Positions 11,803 to 26,900 of a stretch of DNA of 64,000 nucleotides are shown here, in pieces. The DNA lies in assembly GCA_964017155.1 (NCBI GenBank), contig OZ024856.1, forward strand, positions 7,304,813-7,368,812, in the 5' to 3' direction. A model generated the notes under the pieces. That model had not been told where the DNA came from, did not search any database, and saw only the letters and a list, made by a program, of their open reading frames with translations. The translations under genes were made by a program, and so were the position numbers. The stretch is from Oasisia sp. SBJ-2009. Taxonomy: Eukaryota > Annelida > Polychaeta > Sabellida > Siboglinidae. Position 1 is the stretch's first letter. Each line of letters opens with the position of its first letter.

Positions 11803-14800
11803 TCTACCTGACGCTCGAGTTACTATCGGACGCAACTGTCACCACAGTAGGTCTAGGGTCAAGTGCGTAAAGATTGGAGTCAATCTGAGTCTGACGCAAT
11901 AGACAGTAGAATAGGATTAGTTATGGTTAGGCATGTGAGAGGAGGCAAGTCACCTCCGAGGAAGATGTGCACGCGGTGCGGCTAACTGAGGAAGAGATAG
12001 ATAAAAAAATAAAAGACCATTTGCATTGTCTATTACTATGATACAACTTAGTGTATTTTCTTTTAAAACACTTTCAAATTTGATATAAAATGTCAAACAC
12101 ATTACTTTTATGTGCAGATGTATTGTAACACTACACCATAAATAAAACGTTTATATAGATATATAGTACTCTGCAAACAGTTGGACTGTACTGTGTATAT
12201 CATTTCAAAACACAAACAAAAAAGAATAATAATGCATTGTAAAACCCACACATGTCCCAAGATCACTGACACACTGAACATGTGATGTTATTTAAAACAA
12301 AATGTTGCCACAAAGACAAAAGTCCGCATTTTTAGTTAATTGTTCAATCCAGAAGATATTTCCTCGGGGGATTCCTTCCTTCATTCGCGTTCTAAGAGGT
12401 TATGTGACAGTCGAGAGATGGTCATTACATAGCCTCTCGAGTGTTATGCTAGCAATGCAATGCCTGTGAATGTGTTGCAGATTTATGTGAATCACAAGCG
12501 AGCTCACAAACATTGTCATTGACACTCATTGTTATCGTATGTAACATATTTATGTTTAGATTGCTTCGTGCAGAGCAACAATTTTTGCATGTCGTGGCGA
12601 TCTTTCCCGATCCTATTTTATAATCATTGTCCACTGTCACTGAACTACTTGTATGCAAATTTGCAGTCACTATCAGTTGCAGCTTCGCGATTATGTCAAC
12701 CATAAAGTAAATACTGTGATGGAAACGAAATAAAAAATAAACGCTATGCCATGGACGGTAGCGGGCGGGTATCCAGACATGATAAGAAAGAATGCATCTG
12801 GTTGGCTAGTGGCCATACATGTAACAAGAGAGCACTTCTGATTGACTCACGTGTTCAAGTGGTGACATCAAGCGATCGTGTTCGTTACTAGTCCATATGC
12901 CATCTTGTGAATCGTGTTACTGCCATAATTTTATTGTTTTCGCAAAATATTACTATAATTCTTTCGTCGACATTTCGCCACTATTGTGGGTGATATCCAC
13001 GACACTCTTTAAGAACATTCAGTGAAATCCATGAACATTCCAGGGTACTCGAACGAAAAGTTCAAGAACATTTCGGCAACCTACGAGGCTACGGCTCCGG
13101 TTGCGCTACGCAGACACGGACGCCTGTAACAGTGTAAAGGCTGTATTATATCATGTGTATGGTTGCGATTATAGCTACCTACCAATGGTTTTGCAGTCGA
13201 CCTCCCTAGTTTATCGCGCTCATTACTGCTGGTGACGGCATATAATAGAAATGTAGTGTATGTGTCAAAATAAAATGTTGGGTAATTTCAATGTCGTGTC
13301 ACATGCAATGCCAATGGCAATGTCGTGTTACATGCAATGATAAATGTCATTATATTGCGATTTCCACTAGTCGTGGATCCGTCTTCAAATTGGGGAGAGT
13401 CATAACTGTTAATGTTTACAGAGGCTATGGTGGAGGGGGGGGGGGGGGTCAATATCTGAATGCAAATAAAAAGTTTGTGAATTCTACTACGATAATGACT
13501 GCATGAAGTGATGGCCGAGTGATATTATATTGTCTTTTGCACATGCCATGTCCCAACAGTTTTATACATGTACACGTGTATACACTATACACTGGACCTA
13601 CATGTTGCATTAAATCTGGATAGACTTCCTATACAAGTAGGAAAATACTGACAATACAAAATGATCCATACGCATTTAGTATACACGAACTCGACCAAGT
13701 TCACTTTTAATTTATAGCACCAATATCAAATGTATCCAGAGTTCATCGATATAATACTTCAGAACAAGTGCATAACGTTCTAAACACGATGTCTGATGAC
13801 ATGACTCCACAGACATCATACACAAAAATACTGAACATTCTATACACTTAGATCTGTGCTTAAACATGTCAAAACAATGCAATGCCACTAAAGAAAAATT
13901 AGTATCATCCCAGTTTCATGAAGAATGGCCAACCTATATTCACTAAGAAAACATAGTGTATGAATTTTGTTTTAATAGACACATTCATCTCTCATGCCAA
14001 AGTCGTTTTTTTGGTTGTCAACATTTAAAAAAAAATTGGCAGATACTTATCATGGAATTATTGTACGTGCAGGTTTGTTAAAAACACAAGTTTATGCATA
14101 TTTTGGGGGTAGTTAACAATCTAAATGTGTAGTTTGCAGAGAAACACAGTTGCCAACACCATGTTCACAATGAGATCCACAGTGTTCATGTATATTTATT
14201 TCTTCCTGGTAATAATTAGTCTCACATTGTGAACTATACACTGTATAAATATCACACACTATTTATACAAGAGAAAACAACTACACAGTGTAAGTTACCT
14301 CTACACATCTGGGTTTATGTTTGACTCGTTCTGCAAACAATCTAACTTATTTAACCTTGATTACAACATGATAATTCATTTGTGCAGATCTTTCATCAGA
14401 TTAACTGTGGTCCTGCAGAACATTATATTAAGCCAAAAATGACTGACACCAATACACTACAATGTTACTTACATTTCTTAAGTCATTCACAGGGGAAACT
14501 ATAACCTACCAATGAGGCGCACTGTAGCAAGTACCGAATAACTAATAGATAACTAATACTTATATACTACTATGACACATTTCAGGACAATATGAAATAA
14601 ACTGTTTCTTGTAGTCACCAAAAAACTTCTCCAGACTGGTAGACTGAACTGTGAACATATGACATAGAAAAATCAAAGCAATTGGTATCAAGGGTTGAAA
14701 TATATCACATATTTCAGTCTTTGCATTCAAAACAATTTAATAAAGATCAGTTTTAATGTTTTGTAACTCTCCACATGCATACCAAGTGTGTCATATTTTT

Positions 14801-14859
14801 GCGTGGCATAAATACTACTTAAGTCTATTTTCTCCTTGTTAGTCTTCCCTCTCTGTGTC
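11803..14859. other. Intergenic: ARV1 upstream and BPNT1 3' flank
   Basis: No protein-coding signal that I can support. It holds a 14-base G run at 13435-13448, short direct repeats around 13285-13350, and AT-rich sequence. A TTTATT at 14195-14200 (AATAAA on the - strand) is a possible BPNT1 poly(A) signal, giving a 3' UTR of about 0.7 kb. Confidence 0.45.
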
Positions 14860-17800
14860 TCAGAGCCCGGCTGTTGGCAATGCTGCCTTCACACTGTCCG
14901 GGATCTTCTCGGCGTACCACTGGTGGTCCTGGGCCCGTGCCGTGGCGAGGACACCTCCTGCGTTACGCCGCTGTACACTGGGGTGATACTGGTACAGCTC
15001 GCCGTGTATGTCTGTGAGTCGTCCCCCAGCCGCGTGTAGCACGGCCTCAGGGGCGCATGTGTCCCATTTCTTACAGCCGGGACTCGCAAACACGTACGCG
15101 TTCGCCTTGCCTTCAATCAGCAGCAACACCTGGGAAAACACACACACATATATATATGTGACACTGGGTGTATAAAATGAGTTGTCGTATAGACATGTTT
15201 TAGTGGACGGTGATGCAACATATTTTCACAATGGATGATAAATAATTACTATAATAATTTTTGCTGATTTTGATATATTTCGTTACCTAATCCTTAATGT
15301 CATTACCTACCTCTCTATGTAGTCACAGAAATATCCACACTGTTCATGATGCGCAACATTATAACACTACAATATGTTATATCTCCAAGTTATGAGCATT
15401 ACTACATTGGCTTTTCATCTGATAATGGAACATGGCTAGATAACTGATCATTATAAAAGTCCACTCTTTACCGGCTATTATTATCATTGCATCATAACAC
15501 TTTTATGGCAATTTCATAGTTAGAAATTACACTTTTCATAGTATGAAAGAAAAAAGAGACAAGTAAAGAGAAATGAAAGTGTGACGTGAAGACATGCAGG
15601 GTTAGAGATAGAAAGATGGACCAACTCAGTCATGTCGCATATCATCAACATCCAAATGTAACAACACTGTGAGTATTACAACAGCCTACAAGTGGTCGAA
15701 AGATAAATAATACAAATGTATCTATCAGCTATAACACTTCACAACATTACAAGCATAATTAGTCAGTTAAATACAAATAAATTTGAATGAAGAGAAAGTA
15801 ATTGATTTCTTGTAAAAAAAAATTCAATTACACCACTTGACTTTGTAAGTTTACGCTAAAATATGTGTTACTGTAATTATCATTAGTTACCGTTTTTAAG
15901 AAATAGTTTTTATTTTTATAACTGGAATGGATATTTTATGTTGGAACTGTGCCCTTCGAATATCACATCGCCATTTATATAACAGGATCCATTTGGTTCC
16001 TCAACAATAAGATCTTCAAAATATAATAATAAAAGCTCATAATTTGTGGTACTCTTAGTGTTGTATAATAATTTTTAATAATTAATGCCAAATCCTCATA
16101 CTGGTAATGCACAATATACAAACTGAAACCATGTTAGCAGACAACGCATGGCCAACGACTAAGTGATAATGGGGCAGCATGGTACACGGGGTAACAAACC
16201 TTTTTGCCTGCCCCTCCAACCCTCACCACTTCAGTTGGCCTACACGCGTCCACCGCCATTCTGACTATTTCACTCGAGTGTGACTTGTGGTGATTATATT
16301 TTGTTTTTCCAGTAACTGTCCCCGTGCAAACACGCCAAACGAGCCTGTCAGGCAAACAGAGAGGTTAGCTGTGCATTGTTTCGTGCATCTTTTGTGTTAT
16401 CGATTTTTTGTCATGCTTATTGATTGCGATGTCATCTGCAGTGACTTGTTCTGTTCCCTGTAAGAGTGATGTCATCAGTTCTCAAAGTCAAAAATGTGTA
16501 GCATTATGCACTGGCTGTAGTTACCTTTACAATGACCTCCCCCAAAAATAAATCACTTGGCACCACCAAATGAGTTATGCAACTGTTATGGAGCTAGGTT
16601 GAGCTGCCGAGTGTCTCGATAACAATGTCACATGATCAGATCACATGACGTTACTCTTTGCTAATTTGTTTGCATAACTTGATATAAGGCGGATATTCTT
16701 GAATTATCAACCAATTTTATATGCCTTGGGTGGTTTCAACCAACATTTCAACCAACATTTCTCACCATACTATTTTGACTTTTTGAACAAATGTGACCAC
16801 CAAAATGGCCGAAACATCTGAAACTAACTTTGTGTGAGATAAAGATGCTCAACAGCTCCAGAAGAAGTTGCCTGTTTGATAAATTAATGGCATAAAATAA
16901 GATCACAGTTTGCTAGAAATGTTGGTCCTACAATGTGTAGAAAGGCCAGATTAACACGACACATCATCATGATATAAAAAAGTGTTGTCTGCAATAATAT
17001 TATCTGTAAATAGTTTTTTATGGGCAAAAAAGTTATTTCAAAGAGCCATTTTGCTAATTGTTGTTTCTAATTTTTTTTTACCATAGCTTGATCCATTATT
17101 GTTTAAATAAGTGAACTTATACTTTGTTTCCATCATATCCAAACGATTTTAATAGCTTGCATCACACCAAACACATTTGAAACACAAAGGGGAAATTCAT
17201 GTGCAGTTCCAGAAAACAAAAGTGGAGCGAAAGGAGGGGGTTAAATAGCAGGTAAACCAAAACAAAACTACACAATTACCAATAGAACCCAGGAGTCAGG
17301 TCATGACCCTTGACTTCAACTGACCTTGTGACCTGCTCCACCGACCCGATTGACCTCTGTGGGCTCGCAAGCATCCACAGCTTCTGCCACAATGCCAGTG
17401 CCATGCGAACGCGTTGTCACTACTATGTTCTTACCTTCGGCAAGTGGCTCACTCTGGTAGCCAAACCCACCTGCAGCAGGCAATGAATCAGCAATATCCC
17501 CTATTATCACCCGGAGTGTAGAAACATTGGACACAGATATGTAATAACACTAATATGGAGAACACCAGACACGCCACATGACATGCATACTCAAGATACT
17601 GTACTATCAATACTCTTTGTATTCGCATGTACAGCCCTTTCCTATTTTGTACAAATTTACTTCAAACATACATTGTACTAAAGAAGAGCTACCAAGCCTC
17701 ACACATTTGGTGTCTGTCTCATGCATTTAGAGTACATCTTATCAACCTCATTTGTTTCTTTTTCAATAAATAAAAAAAAGCAGGGTTATTATTTTTATGC

Positions 17801-20800
17801 ATAAATCAATATTTTTTCATTGGATACCACAAAGCATCCATGGAGTCTGCAAGATAATTGTTATCATTGCCAGTGACATAGATATAATGTTGTTCTCCAG
17901 TAACTTTTAATAAATAATACTGCTGCCATTTAGTATCATTTGGGGGGATTAAACCTCATGCATATCTCTTGGCTTTGGCTCAACATGGCAGCTCCGACAA
18001 AGTACAGGTTTTGTTATATTCGTCATGCAAACATAAATTTGAATGGCAAAACGGTCCGGCGGAAACACTTGCACCTAGGCAGATCTAGAAAAAGGCAGAG
18101 GATTTGTCAGATGCAGGTATATTTAGTACATGGTAAACGGCAGCACTCAATTGGAATATCAATGAAGCAGGCCTTTTAATCAATAAACAATCAGATGTAG
18201 ATTTATATAGACTTACACATCATTTTAAAAGTGAAAAGTAGGTGTTTTGATCAACCAAGAAAATGTGGCATATTTCAATGGTCCACCATTTTAATGACGC
18301 AGGTGAAATCACATGTAATATGAGATCATTGACCACACACAGAACACAACGCTTGGATCTGATGGTGAACACAGAGCTTACAGCAAAGTTCAGTTGCTGT
18401 TAAAGCGGTCTCACTGTCCGGTCTCATAGCAATCTCGCTGCTGTAGACGTTACAGACACACACAACATTTCTCAGAACATGGCAAACGTCGCCAGCAAAA
18501 ATATAGTGAGTTTTAATGATTTTTGTTTTGTTGGCAGATTAATTTATGGTGTAGTGTGTATGTCGAGTCTAACAACAGGTTTAATTATCCCATTTTAGTT
18601 GTGAATGTTTAAATTTATGTGTTATTTAGCCCATAATTGTGTTAGTATTAATAACAAACAATTCAACATGCCTGCGTTAATTGGGACAACTTATATGAAA
18701 ATACTTGGTTTCCATACCATTAAACCCTGGAAGGAAGCTAAACTCAGGAGTGCAATATTATAACATATTATATCCACAATATCACAAATGGGGTATTAAA
18801 ACTATCATTTGAGTTGTAGAAAGAGAGTGTCAGGGACTTGGGGTGGAGAAGCAAGTTCAAAAGTTGTCCCATGGAAACTAATTGTAGATTCAGATGGATT
18901 TAATGTGATGGTGTATTAGTTCCAGATGCATGTCAATGATGAGACGTCAGAGAGAGACATACCTAGTCCAATGACACCCCAGATACAGCGGCCAAGCTTC
19001 GCCTCTGTGTCTGCCTGGTAGTTGAAGAAGGGCTGGTAGATGACCCCGGCCACTGACTTGCCATTCACAGCAATGCCAATGAGGACTGTCACATGGTCTA
19101 GTAGACCTGTGAGCAGAAGTCATCAGAATCAAATGGAACCAGCTGGGCCAACCAGATTTTACAATCCTGGGGTGGAGTGTCAAGGTCCTTTGAGTACACT
19201 GCTGTTACTGCACTGAATTCAGAAATTATTAAACAGTAACTCAGTTACAGTAAATCAGTAACTATTAAACAGCATCAATCAACTGTCTTTTCTGACTAAC
19301 AATTATGAGTGAGTAATGAGTCCTGTCGATTGTTTTCCTATTTCCATTATGCTGTATTGTGTTTTAGATACTATAACATTTTGGTAAATAGATTTTTTTT
19401 ACAATTACAGAGCAACAATCACAATTATCACATCCATTGTTGGTAAACATACCTACGACTTTAAACTCAAAGCCATTGCCTCAGTACACATGACACAAAG
19501 CAGCTGGTATTAACTAACGGTATAATAGACATCGTCACAGTACAATTCTACTCAAGCCTGGCACGTCTAGACTTGTTACCGATTGCTTACAGCATATCTG
19601 GCTCAAGTGTATGACCAATTTAGCATTCAGGAAACTAAATTACGCACGGATTGAAAGAAATGTGGGTCAGTTACAGTGGAGTGCGTCACCGCATTTCTGA
19701 ATTCTGATCTTTGTGTCAATGTTACTTGGTGCAGGTTTCACCGAGTGTGCATGGGGTCGTACTAACCTTGTGTGTACTCTGATGTGCCGTCTAGTGGGTC
19801 GACCCACACCACAATCTGGGGAACAAAAGTAACTGATTTAATAAATAAACATTTATTCAATGCATGGAATACGTATACATACAGAAGACACATGGACAGA
19901 TACGTGTACATAGAGATGACACATGGACAGATACGTGTACATACAGAAGACACATGGACACATACATGTACATACAGAAGACACATGGACAGATACGTGT
20001 ACATACAGATGACACATGGACAGATACGTATACATACAGAAGACACATGGACAGATACATGTACATACAGAAGACACATGGACAGATACGTGTACATACA
20101 GATGACACATGGACAGATACATGTACATACAGATGACACATGGACAGATACGTGTACATACAGAAGACACATGGACAGATACGTGTACATACAGATGACA
20201 CATGGACAGATATTTGTACCTACAGATGACACATGGATATATACATGTACATACAGATGACACACGGACAGATACATGTACATACTGATTACAGATGACA
20301 CATGGACAGATACATGTACATACAGATGACACATGGACAGATACATGTACATACAGATGACACATGGACAGATACAACATGTACATACAGATGACACATG
20401 GACAGATACAACATGTACATACAGATGACACATGGACAGATACATGTACATACAGATGACACATGGACAGATACAACATGTACATACAGATGACACATGG
20501 ACAGATACAACATGTACATACAGATGACACATGGACAGATACATGTACATACAGATGACACATGGACAGATACAACATGTACATACAGATGACACATGGA
20601 CAGATACAACATGTACATACAGACGACACATGGACAGATACAACATGTACATACAGACGACACATGGACAGATACATGTACATACAGATACACAGATGTA
20701 ACAGATGACACATGGACAAATACATGTACATTCAGATGACACATGGACAGATACATGTACACACAGATGACACACGGACATGTACACACAGATGTACACA

Positions 20801-23800
20801 CAGATGACCCGTGGACATAGTAGGACTTGGCAAAGAAACACTGCTGATGTCTTACGAGATGCCTGGGATGTTGTGATGAAATAATGGTGTTGGGAATTAT
20901 GCTATCTTTATGAGTAATTATGATTAACAGAAAAAATAACAACCAACCAATATAATACCAATACATCAGATGAAAATCTCTTTTCTAAAATGTAGGAAAA
21001 TATTAAGCATTAATTCATATGCAAAACGAGTTTACATAAAATCCTGATTTGCACCAGTAATTCCTATTGACAGCATTTTGAAAATCGTACCATGGACTAC
21101 AATATTTTAAATCATATCCAACAAATACTGGAAGTTAATAATAGTCACATCTCGTTATGCTGAGTCACTATTGTTTCACTGTGTGATCTGTATTCTGTCA
21201 AGTTGTTCGTTACGTGGGCTTAACAAGCCATCAGTGCAGGATGGGGGAAGACAGTTAAAGCTGGTTTCCATGGCAACGACAGGAGCAGGTCTTCAGTGAT
21301 GCCACATAGAGCATGTGATCTATTGGAGCTTTCTGTCTCTCTGACATGTAGAGTGTCATTAGAGCTGCTAGACTCCCACCAGTGAAGTCTCTTGGAAACT
21401 GGTGACTGAATGGCCATAGTCATTGAGCTGAACACAAAATGTGTCTGAATTAATCATTTTATAGAATCACCACAGTGCAGCGGCCGAAGCTGAAAAAGGG
21501 CTCGATATAAGGAAATACCCCCACTTGAGGTGTAACAAGCTGGGACCAGTCTCATTTTGATTGTCTGGATCTGTAGTTTCTGAAAAACGATGTTGTAGTT
21601 GCAGCAAAGTTGTACAACATGCTGAATTAACCCTTTGTGTGCGGAAACCACTGAAAAAATGACATTTCAGTTACTTGCTCATTTTATAAAATCAGCCCTG
21701 TTATGTTTTAGAATTGGTAGTTATATCAATGTATTTCATTGAAATGGACATGTAGCAATATATTTTAGACAGTTTTATGCCGATAAGAGGGTTAAGGGTA
21801 AAAAAATATACCCAAAATATGGCGATTTTGCAACTACAACATCGTTTTTCAGAAACTAGAGATCCAGACAGTCAAAATTAGATCGGTCCCAGGCTCCCAG
21901 CTTGTTATACCTCCACTCCAGTAAGGAGTGATTTCGGCCACTGCACTATATTTAATGTAATACTACAGATTACGACAGGAAATGTAATTTAATGTACTCT
22001 TTATCATGTATATGTATCTTGCCTATCTTTCTTAAGTTAGGATTTTACTTGAGTCATTAGAGAACCCATGACTTCCAAGTCACAGGTTTCTGTCACCATA
22101 ATTGTAATAACTTAATACAGTATAGCATGGATATTATGGGCCAATATGTTAGTCTATAAATATTTTCAATGCAGGTCTGTTCCCATAATGGTAGTGTATT
22201 TAAATCATGGACATTTAGTAATTAACTAGTAAATAACTATTTTATGACAATCACTAATAATTGTTTAGTATACTAAAAACTATTTTTACATTCAACATAA
22301 CTTTTTTTACTACATTGTTAATTACATAATATATGTTATGGTCTGTTTGTTTTATATTATATTTTCATGTGAAATCAGGTACTGATATTTAAGTTCCCAT
22401 TCAGGCTAACACGTGTCAAAGATAAACAAGCCGAAAAATACCACTATCAATTTATGTTTCGAACACTAGATGACAGCCCAAATCTCCTGACTTCAGGGGA
22501 GACACTACAGAATTGGCCCAATCAATAAATGTCCCATCTCCCCAGCTTATCTCTTGTCCGCACCAGTAGCCATGTTTGCGAAGGCATGAACATATTTAGA
22601 GGCAGAACTAGACATGCAGTGTGTTCTCAGAGACAGCTTGTTTTGCACCAGTAGTTGCAGAGGGCCTGTCTGACTGGAATGTATTCAGTTTGTGCATTAC
22701 CATTAAGTAATCTACAACTGGACATTGAGAACAATGAGACATTTTGTGGATCTTAATGTCCACACTGATACATGATAGATACTAATGATGCTGGTGTTGG
22801 CTATTCAACAGCAGTTCATGAAAGCGAGGGTGTGGTGCATGTCTACATCCACAGAAATACAAACACAGTTATATTTATGAAATTGGAATATAAAAATTAT
22901 TATTAATTCAAAACAAAAGAATGGTAGAATTTGGCCTATTATTCATGCATTGTAGCATGGAGAACATGAGTCAGTAGTTCAGTACTGATTGGCTGAAATG
23001 TTTTGAAAACACTAAATATATTGTATGCTTGTCATTTCACAGGGATCCGTCGTGTTCTTGCATGAATTATGGTACTTGTGATTGAACAAATGTTTCACTC
23101 CATTTTGAGTGAAATTTCAGGAATGACACTGACAGTCATCACATTTTGCTCTGACACGGTGACACCCTTTGCGTGTGTATACAATATACATTTTATTTAA
23201 ATTCACATACCTCCTCGTCTTTGGTGTTCCTCAACTCTTCTGGCAGACTATGTGTCATGACATCTGGATCTAAGTTTTTCTCCATCCATTTGTCAGGCAC
23301 CGGATCTCGGTCCAATTCCTGAAATAAAGTTTCAAATTGAGTAAAAATTAAGTACTTGGTATAACTATCCAGACTAACTACCTAAAACTTACTGAAATAA
23401 CGATTTCTTAAACATATATAAGAATCTACATGTGAAAGTGTTGATTATGATACATTTTACTGTTGTTAGCTGTTGCCAAACTGGCAAAGGAAGAAGGTTG
23501 GAGCAGATGTAAGTGTACTCACTTCCTCTCCAAATATGGCCACCTTGGGGAACTGTTGATGGAGGGAGGCAATGATGCAGCGCTGGGCCGACCGGTCCGC
23601 CTCCGTCTGAAGGTCGTCCTTCGCCTGCAAACACAAGCAATGTATTCCCTTTCATAAAAGATTTCTTTCTTGGGACTAGTTTTTTCATTGACAAATTAAT
23701 GTAATGTTCTTTAATAGGCCGCATAATGTCAACGATGACGATGATAAATTGTGTTTAGTAAGCCCATTAACAACACTGGCAATTGGGAAGGTACAAGACC

Positions 23801-23944
23801 AAAGCATGTTACGTCTAGTTATAAAACAAGCAGCAGTGAAATGGCATGCAATACCATGTCATGTTTAAAATGATTTCCCACGTTCTTGTGTTCAACACAG
23901 CAGACTTCCCGTTACAAATTATTAAAGGTATTCTTTTTAAGCTC

Positions 23945-23980
<36 letters not shown>

Positions 23981-26900
23981 GAGGTGTACTGTATCAGGAT
24001 CATTAACTGCGGATCACCCCGGAGGATGCCCAGGACAAAACATTCTGGAAATCAAGAATTTGGGCCACTGACCCCACCTAGTGGGAAAAGGCGAAGAAGA
24101 AGACTGTATCAGGATCTTGTTTGCTCTTTATTATTTTACCCATCCACCATCCAGTTACATTTCTACCTGTCTAAAACGGGTTTTACACATCCAAATCTGG
24201 TGGATCTGTATATAACTATAACCCTCAAATGTCCTTTGATATCCCAGTAAGTACACCTTGTCTTAGCAGTAGGGCAAGTGATATGTAGCTAATACCTATT
24301 ACCTATGCTCTGATGAGCAGTTTACTAAGCCACTTAACATTATTCTAAATAAGCCAATCATTGAGTGGGACATGTCACACGAGCCAGGGCATGATGGAGA
24401 AAGGCCATTACACAATTAACGACTGTGAAACGCTGTAATTGTTTCTATTATTCATTCAATTACCAAATCAGGCCAAGGTAAATTTTTCATCAAGAATTTT
24501 CCTCTCCTTTGGTAAACATTTTCCTTCTTGGCAGTTCATACGTTCATACCTCATGTGTAGTTGACACTTACTTGACAGAATGTTATATTTTATATTATAT
24601 TGCAAACACATCATATATTTTATATTCTTATATGGACACTGCATATGAATCCCCCAAAGGGATATTAAAATATAATCATTCTTGTTACTGTTGTCAACTG
24701 TAATGATTGCTGAAAACATGTTCAGTATTGCAAAATGTTATTTGATGTTATGCTAAATGTTATTTGATGTTATGCTAAATGTTAGTTATGAATTGGTGAA
24801 CATTGTAGTAACAAAGGCATCACAGTCAAATACGCCACTGTTTGTCAGAGGGAAGACTGTAACACCGGCGAAAGACAATCAGGAAATTTATTAGATACAA
24901 GACTGGCTACTGGAGATCAAGGTTCAGAGAAAGCCGTAATAATCTTCCCATTGTCTTCCTAGAGCCGAGGTGCCACTGCTGTCATGTGACCATTATCAAT
25001 AAAGTCACACAGTAACCGTGGCTAGGAGTACATCATATATAACAATGCTAATAAAAGTAAAACTGAGAAAACAAATCAAAGATACATTAACAAGCTTATC
25101 TAACTATTAGTAAATTACAAATTAAAGACAATTTTTAAACTACAGCAAAATGTTCAACGTGGCAAATACTGAAAGTAAAACTTGCTTCGTAAACAAGCCC
25201 TCGATCATGATTTAGGTTTACCAGAATACCAGCTAAAGGAAACAAAACAATTACAACAATGGTAAATTGGTAATTAAATCACAATACAATGTTCAGTGAT
25301 TGCCAGAGTTAACAAGACTCTTTGTAGAGCGCAGTGGCTCAGGGGTAGAGCTTCGGACTCTCGACTACGAGAACCCGGGTTCGAATCCTGGCTGCGGCGT
25401 TAAAACCTTGGGCAAGTTTTTTCACTCTACATTGCTCCAGTTCACTCAGCTGAATTAAATGAGTACCTGGCTATAGACAGTGGTGGATATGTGTACGAGC
25501 AGCCTTCGCGCATTAATTGTAGCATATGGCTGGATGCTTCCCAGAGAAGCCGAGATGGTGTCTGAGTGAACAGGTCTGTCAGGGAAGTAAAGTGTAAAGC
25601 GCTTTGAACGGTCCTGAGGATTGGATATTGCGCTATATAAGAACTGCCTTTACCTTTACTAACAAAGTCTGGGCAAGTCTTGTCATATATATGTATGTGG
25701 AGTCTATTCAGAATCTACTTGAAGGATTAAAATTACTGGCAATGCATCTGGCCACCGTTGCTATTCAACTTTTCGGAGTTTCACACATTTTTTCACGCTG
25801 CCCCAGTTTTTTAGTTAGCAAAATGGCGTCGGATGTCCGAATCAGTTCATTGCAGAAGCAGTCTGCCAAAGCAGTTGCCATTCAAGCCGTTTCAGACATC
25901 GAATATGCAACTTTAGTCAATGCTTCATTTCGACGATCGTCGTTGTTGGGGAAGTTGTGGTATTTGTAAGTGCTGTAACCATTACGCTGTTCACTTGCTG
26001 ATATTTCAATCGAGGCTGGTAGTGGAAACACTTGGCCGTTGTACTATGAATGGACACTAGCTTCTCATGTTGTCGAGTATGTTTCCATTATATTTGAGTA
26101 CATATATCTAAGGTATAATAATGATATTGATAACAATTTGTAGGTAATTAAATTGTCTTTCAAATAAACACAACTTGTAGCAGTAAGAAATGAAACCTAA
26201 AAAAGTTACATCACGTAATATGTAATCATTGTAACGTAAAATAAAAATACTGATCCATGTGTTGTGGTCAAATTTTTTAATTAATAAAAAAACATATCTA
26301 CATCCAATATGAAGATAAGAGGTCTAAAGGGTTAAAAGATACGGAAGTTAGACTTTAGAGGCTTGTTACTTCCTTTCCGTAGTTATTTCACATTTTCATG
26401 ATCGCCGCTGATAAGACCGACTTTAATAATGAGTGTCATATATGGACAAACAAAATAAGTATATTTACAGCACAGAAAGCTGTGAACAACTGGGAACAAG
26501 CTAGGTCGCTCTGGCATTCACCAGTTATTCCACACCTCATATGTCACCCTTCCTCTCAACTTGCTTTCTGAACACCTTCTTTCACGCTTGCCTTGAGACT
26601 CAAGAAGAAGGTGTTCAGTAAGCGAAGCAATATCGCAGGTTTTTAACGATGTATACATATTTTTGTTACATAATAGTATGCTTTTTCATCGGATAAATAC
26701 CAGGAGATGGCTGCGTTGTCAACGACTGTTTAAGTTGACTACACTCTGATCCAAGGGCCAAGGGATTTTGTGCACGCATAATCGGAACTCTGAACTGGCT
26801 CATGGTCCCACCCTTCTAAGCCTTTGTCTGTGTTTGCACCTCATTTAACACAGTAATTACTGACACCTGGCACAGTACAATTGTATAAACATACGTCAAT

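Noticed and set aside
14836..15039. + strand 67-aa ORF
   Set aside because: Antisense shadow of the last BPNT1 exon.
18482..18511. Possible short first exon (ATGGCAAACGTCGCC... then GTGAGT) on the + strand
   Set aside because: Only about nine codons, no partner exon found; chance match cannot be excluded.
19872..20830. CRISPR-like array of about 30-bp repeats
   Set aside because: Repeats are contiguous with no unique spacers, inside a eukaryotic intron.
19762..20966. Cys/His/Val-rich ORFs up to 359 aa
   Set aside because: They are the 31-34 bp minisatellite. Only the last residues of the longest ([14 protein letters not shown]) are real BPNT1 exon 4.
25326..25400. tRNA gene
   Set aside because: A and B boxes are present, but the cloverleaf stems do not close and a SINE body follows; a second copy at 44106 confirms it is a SINE.
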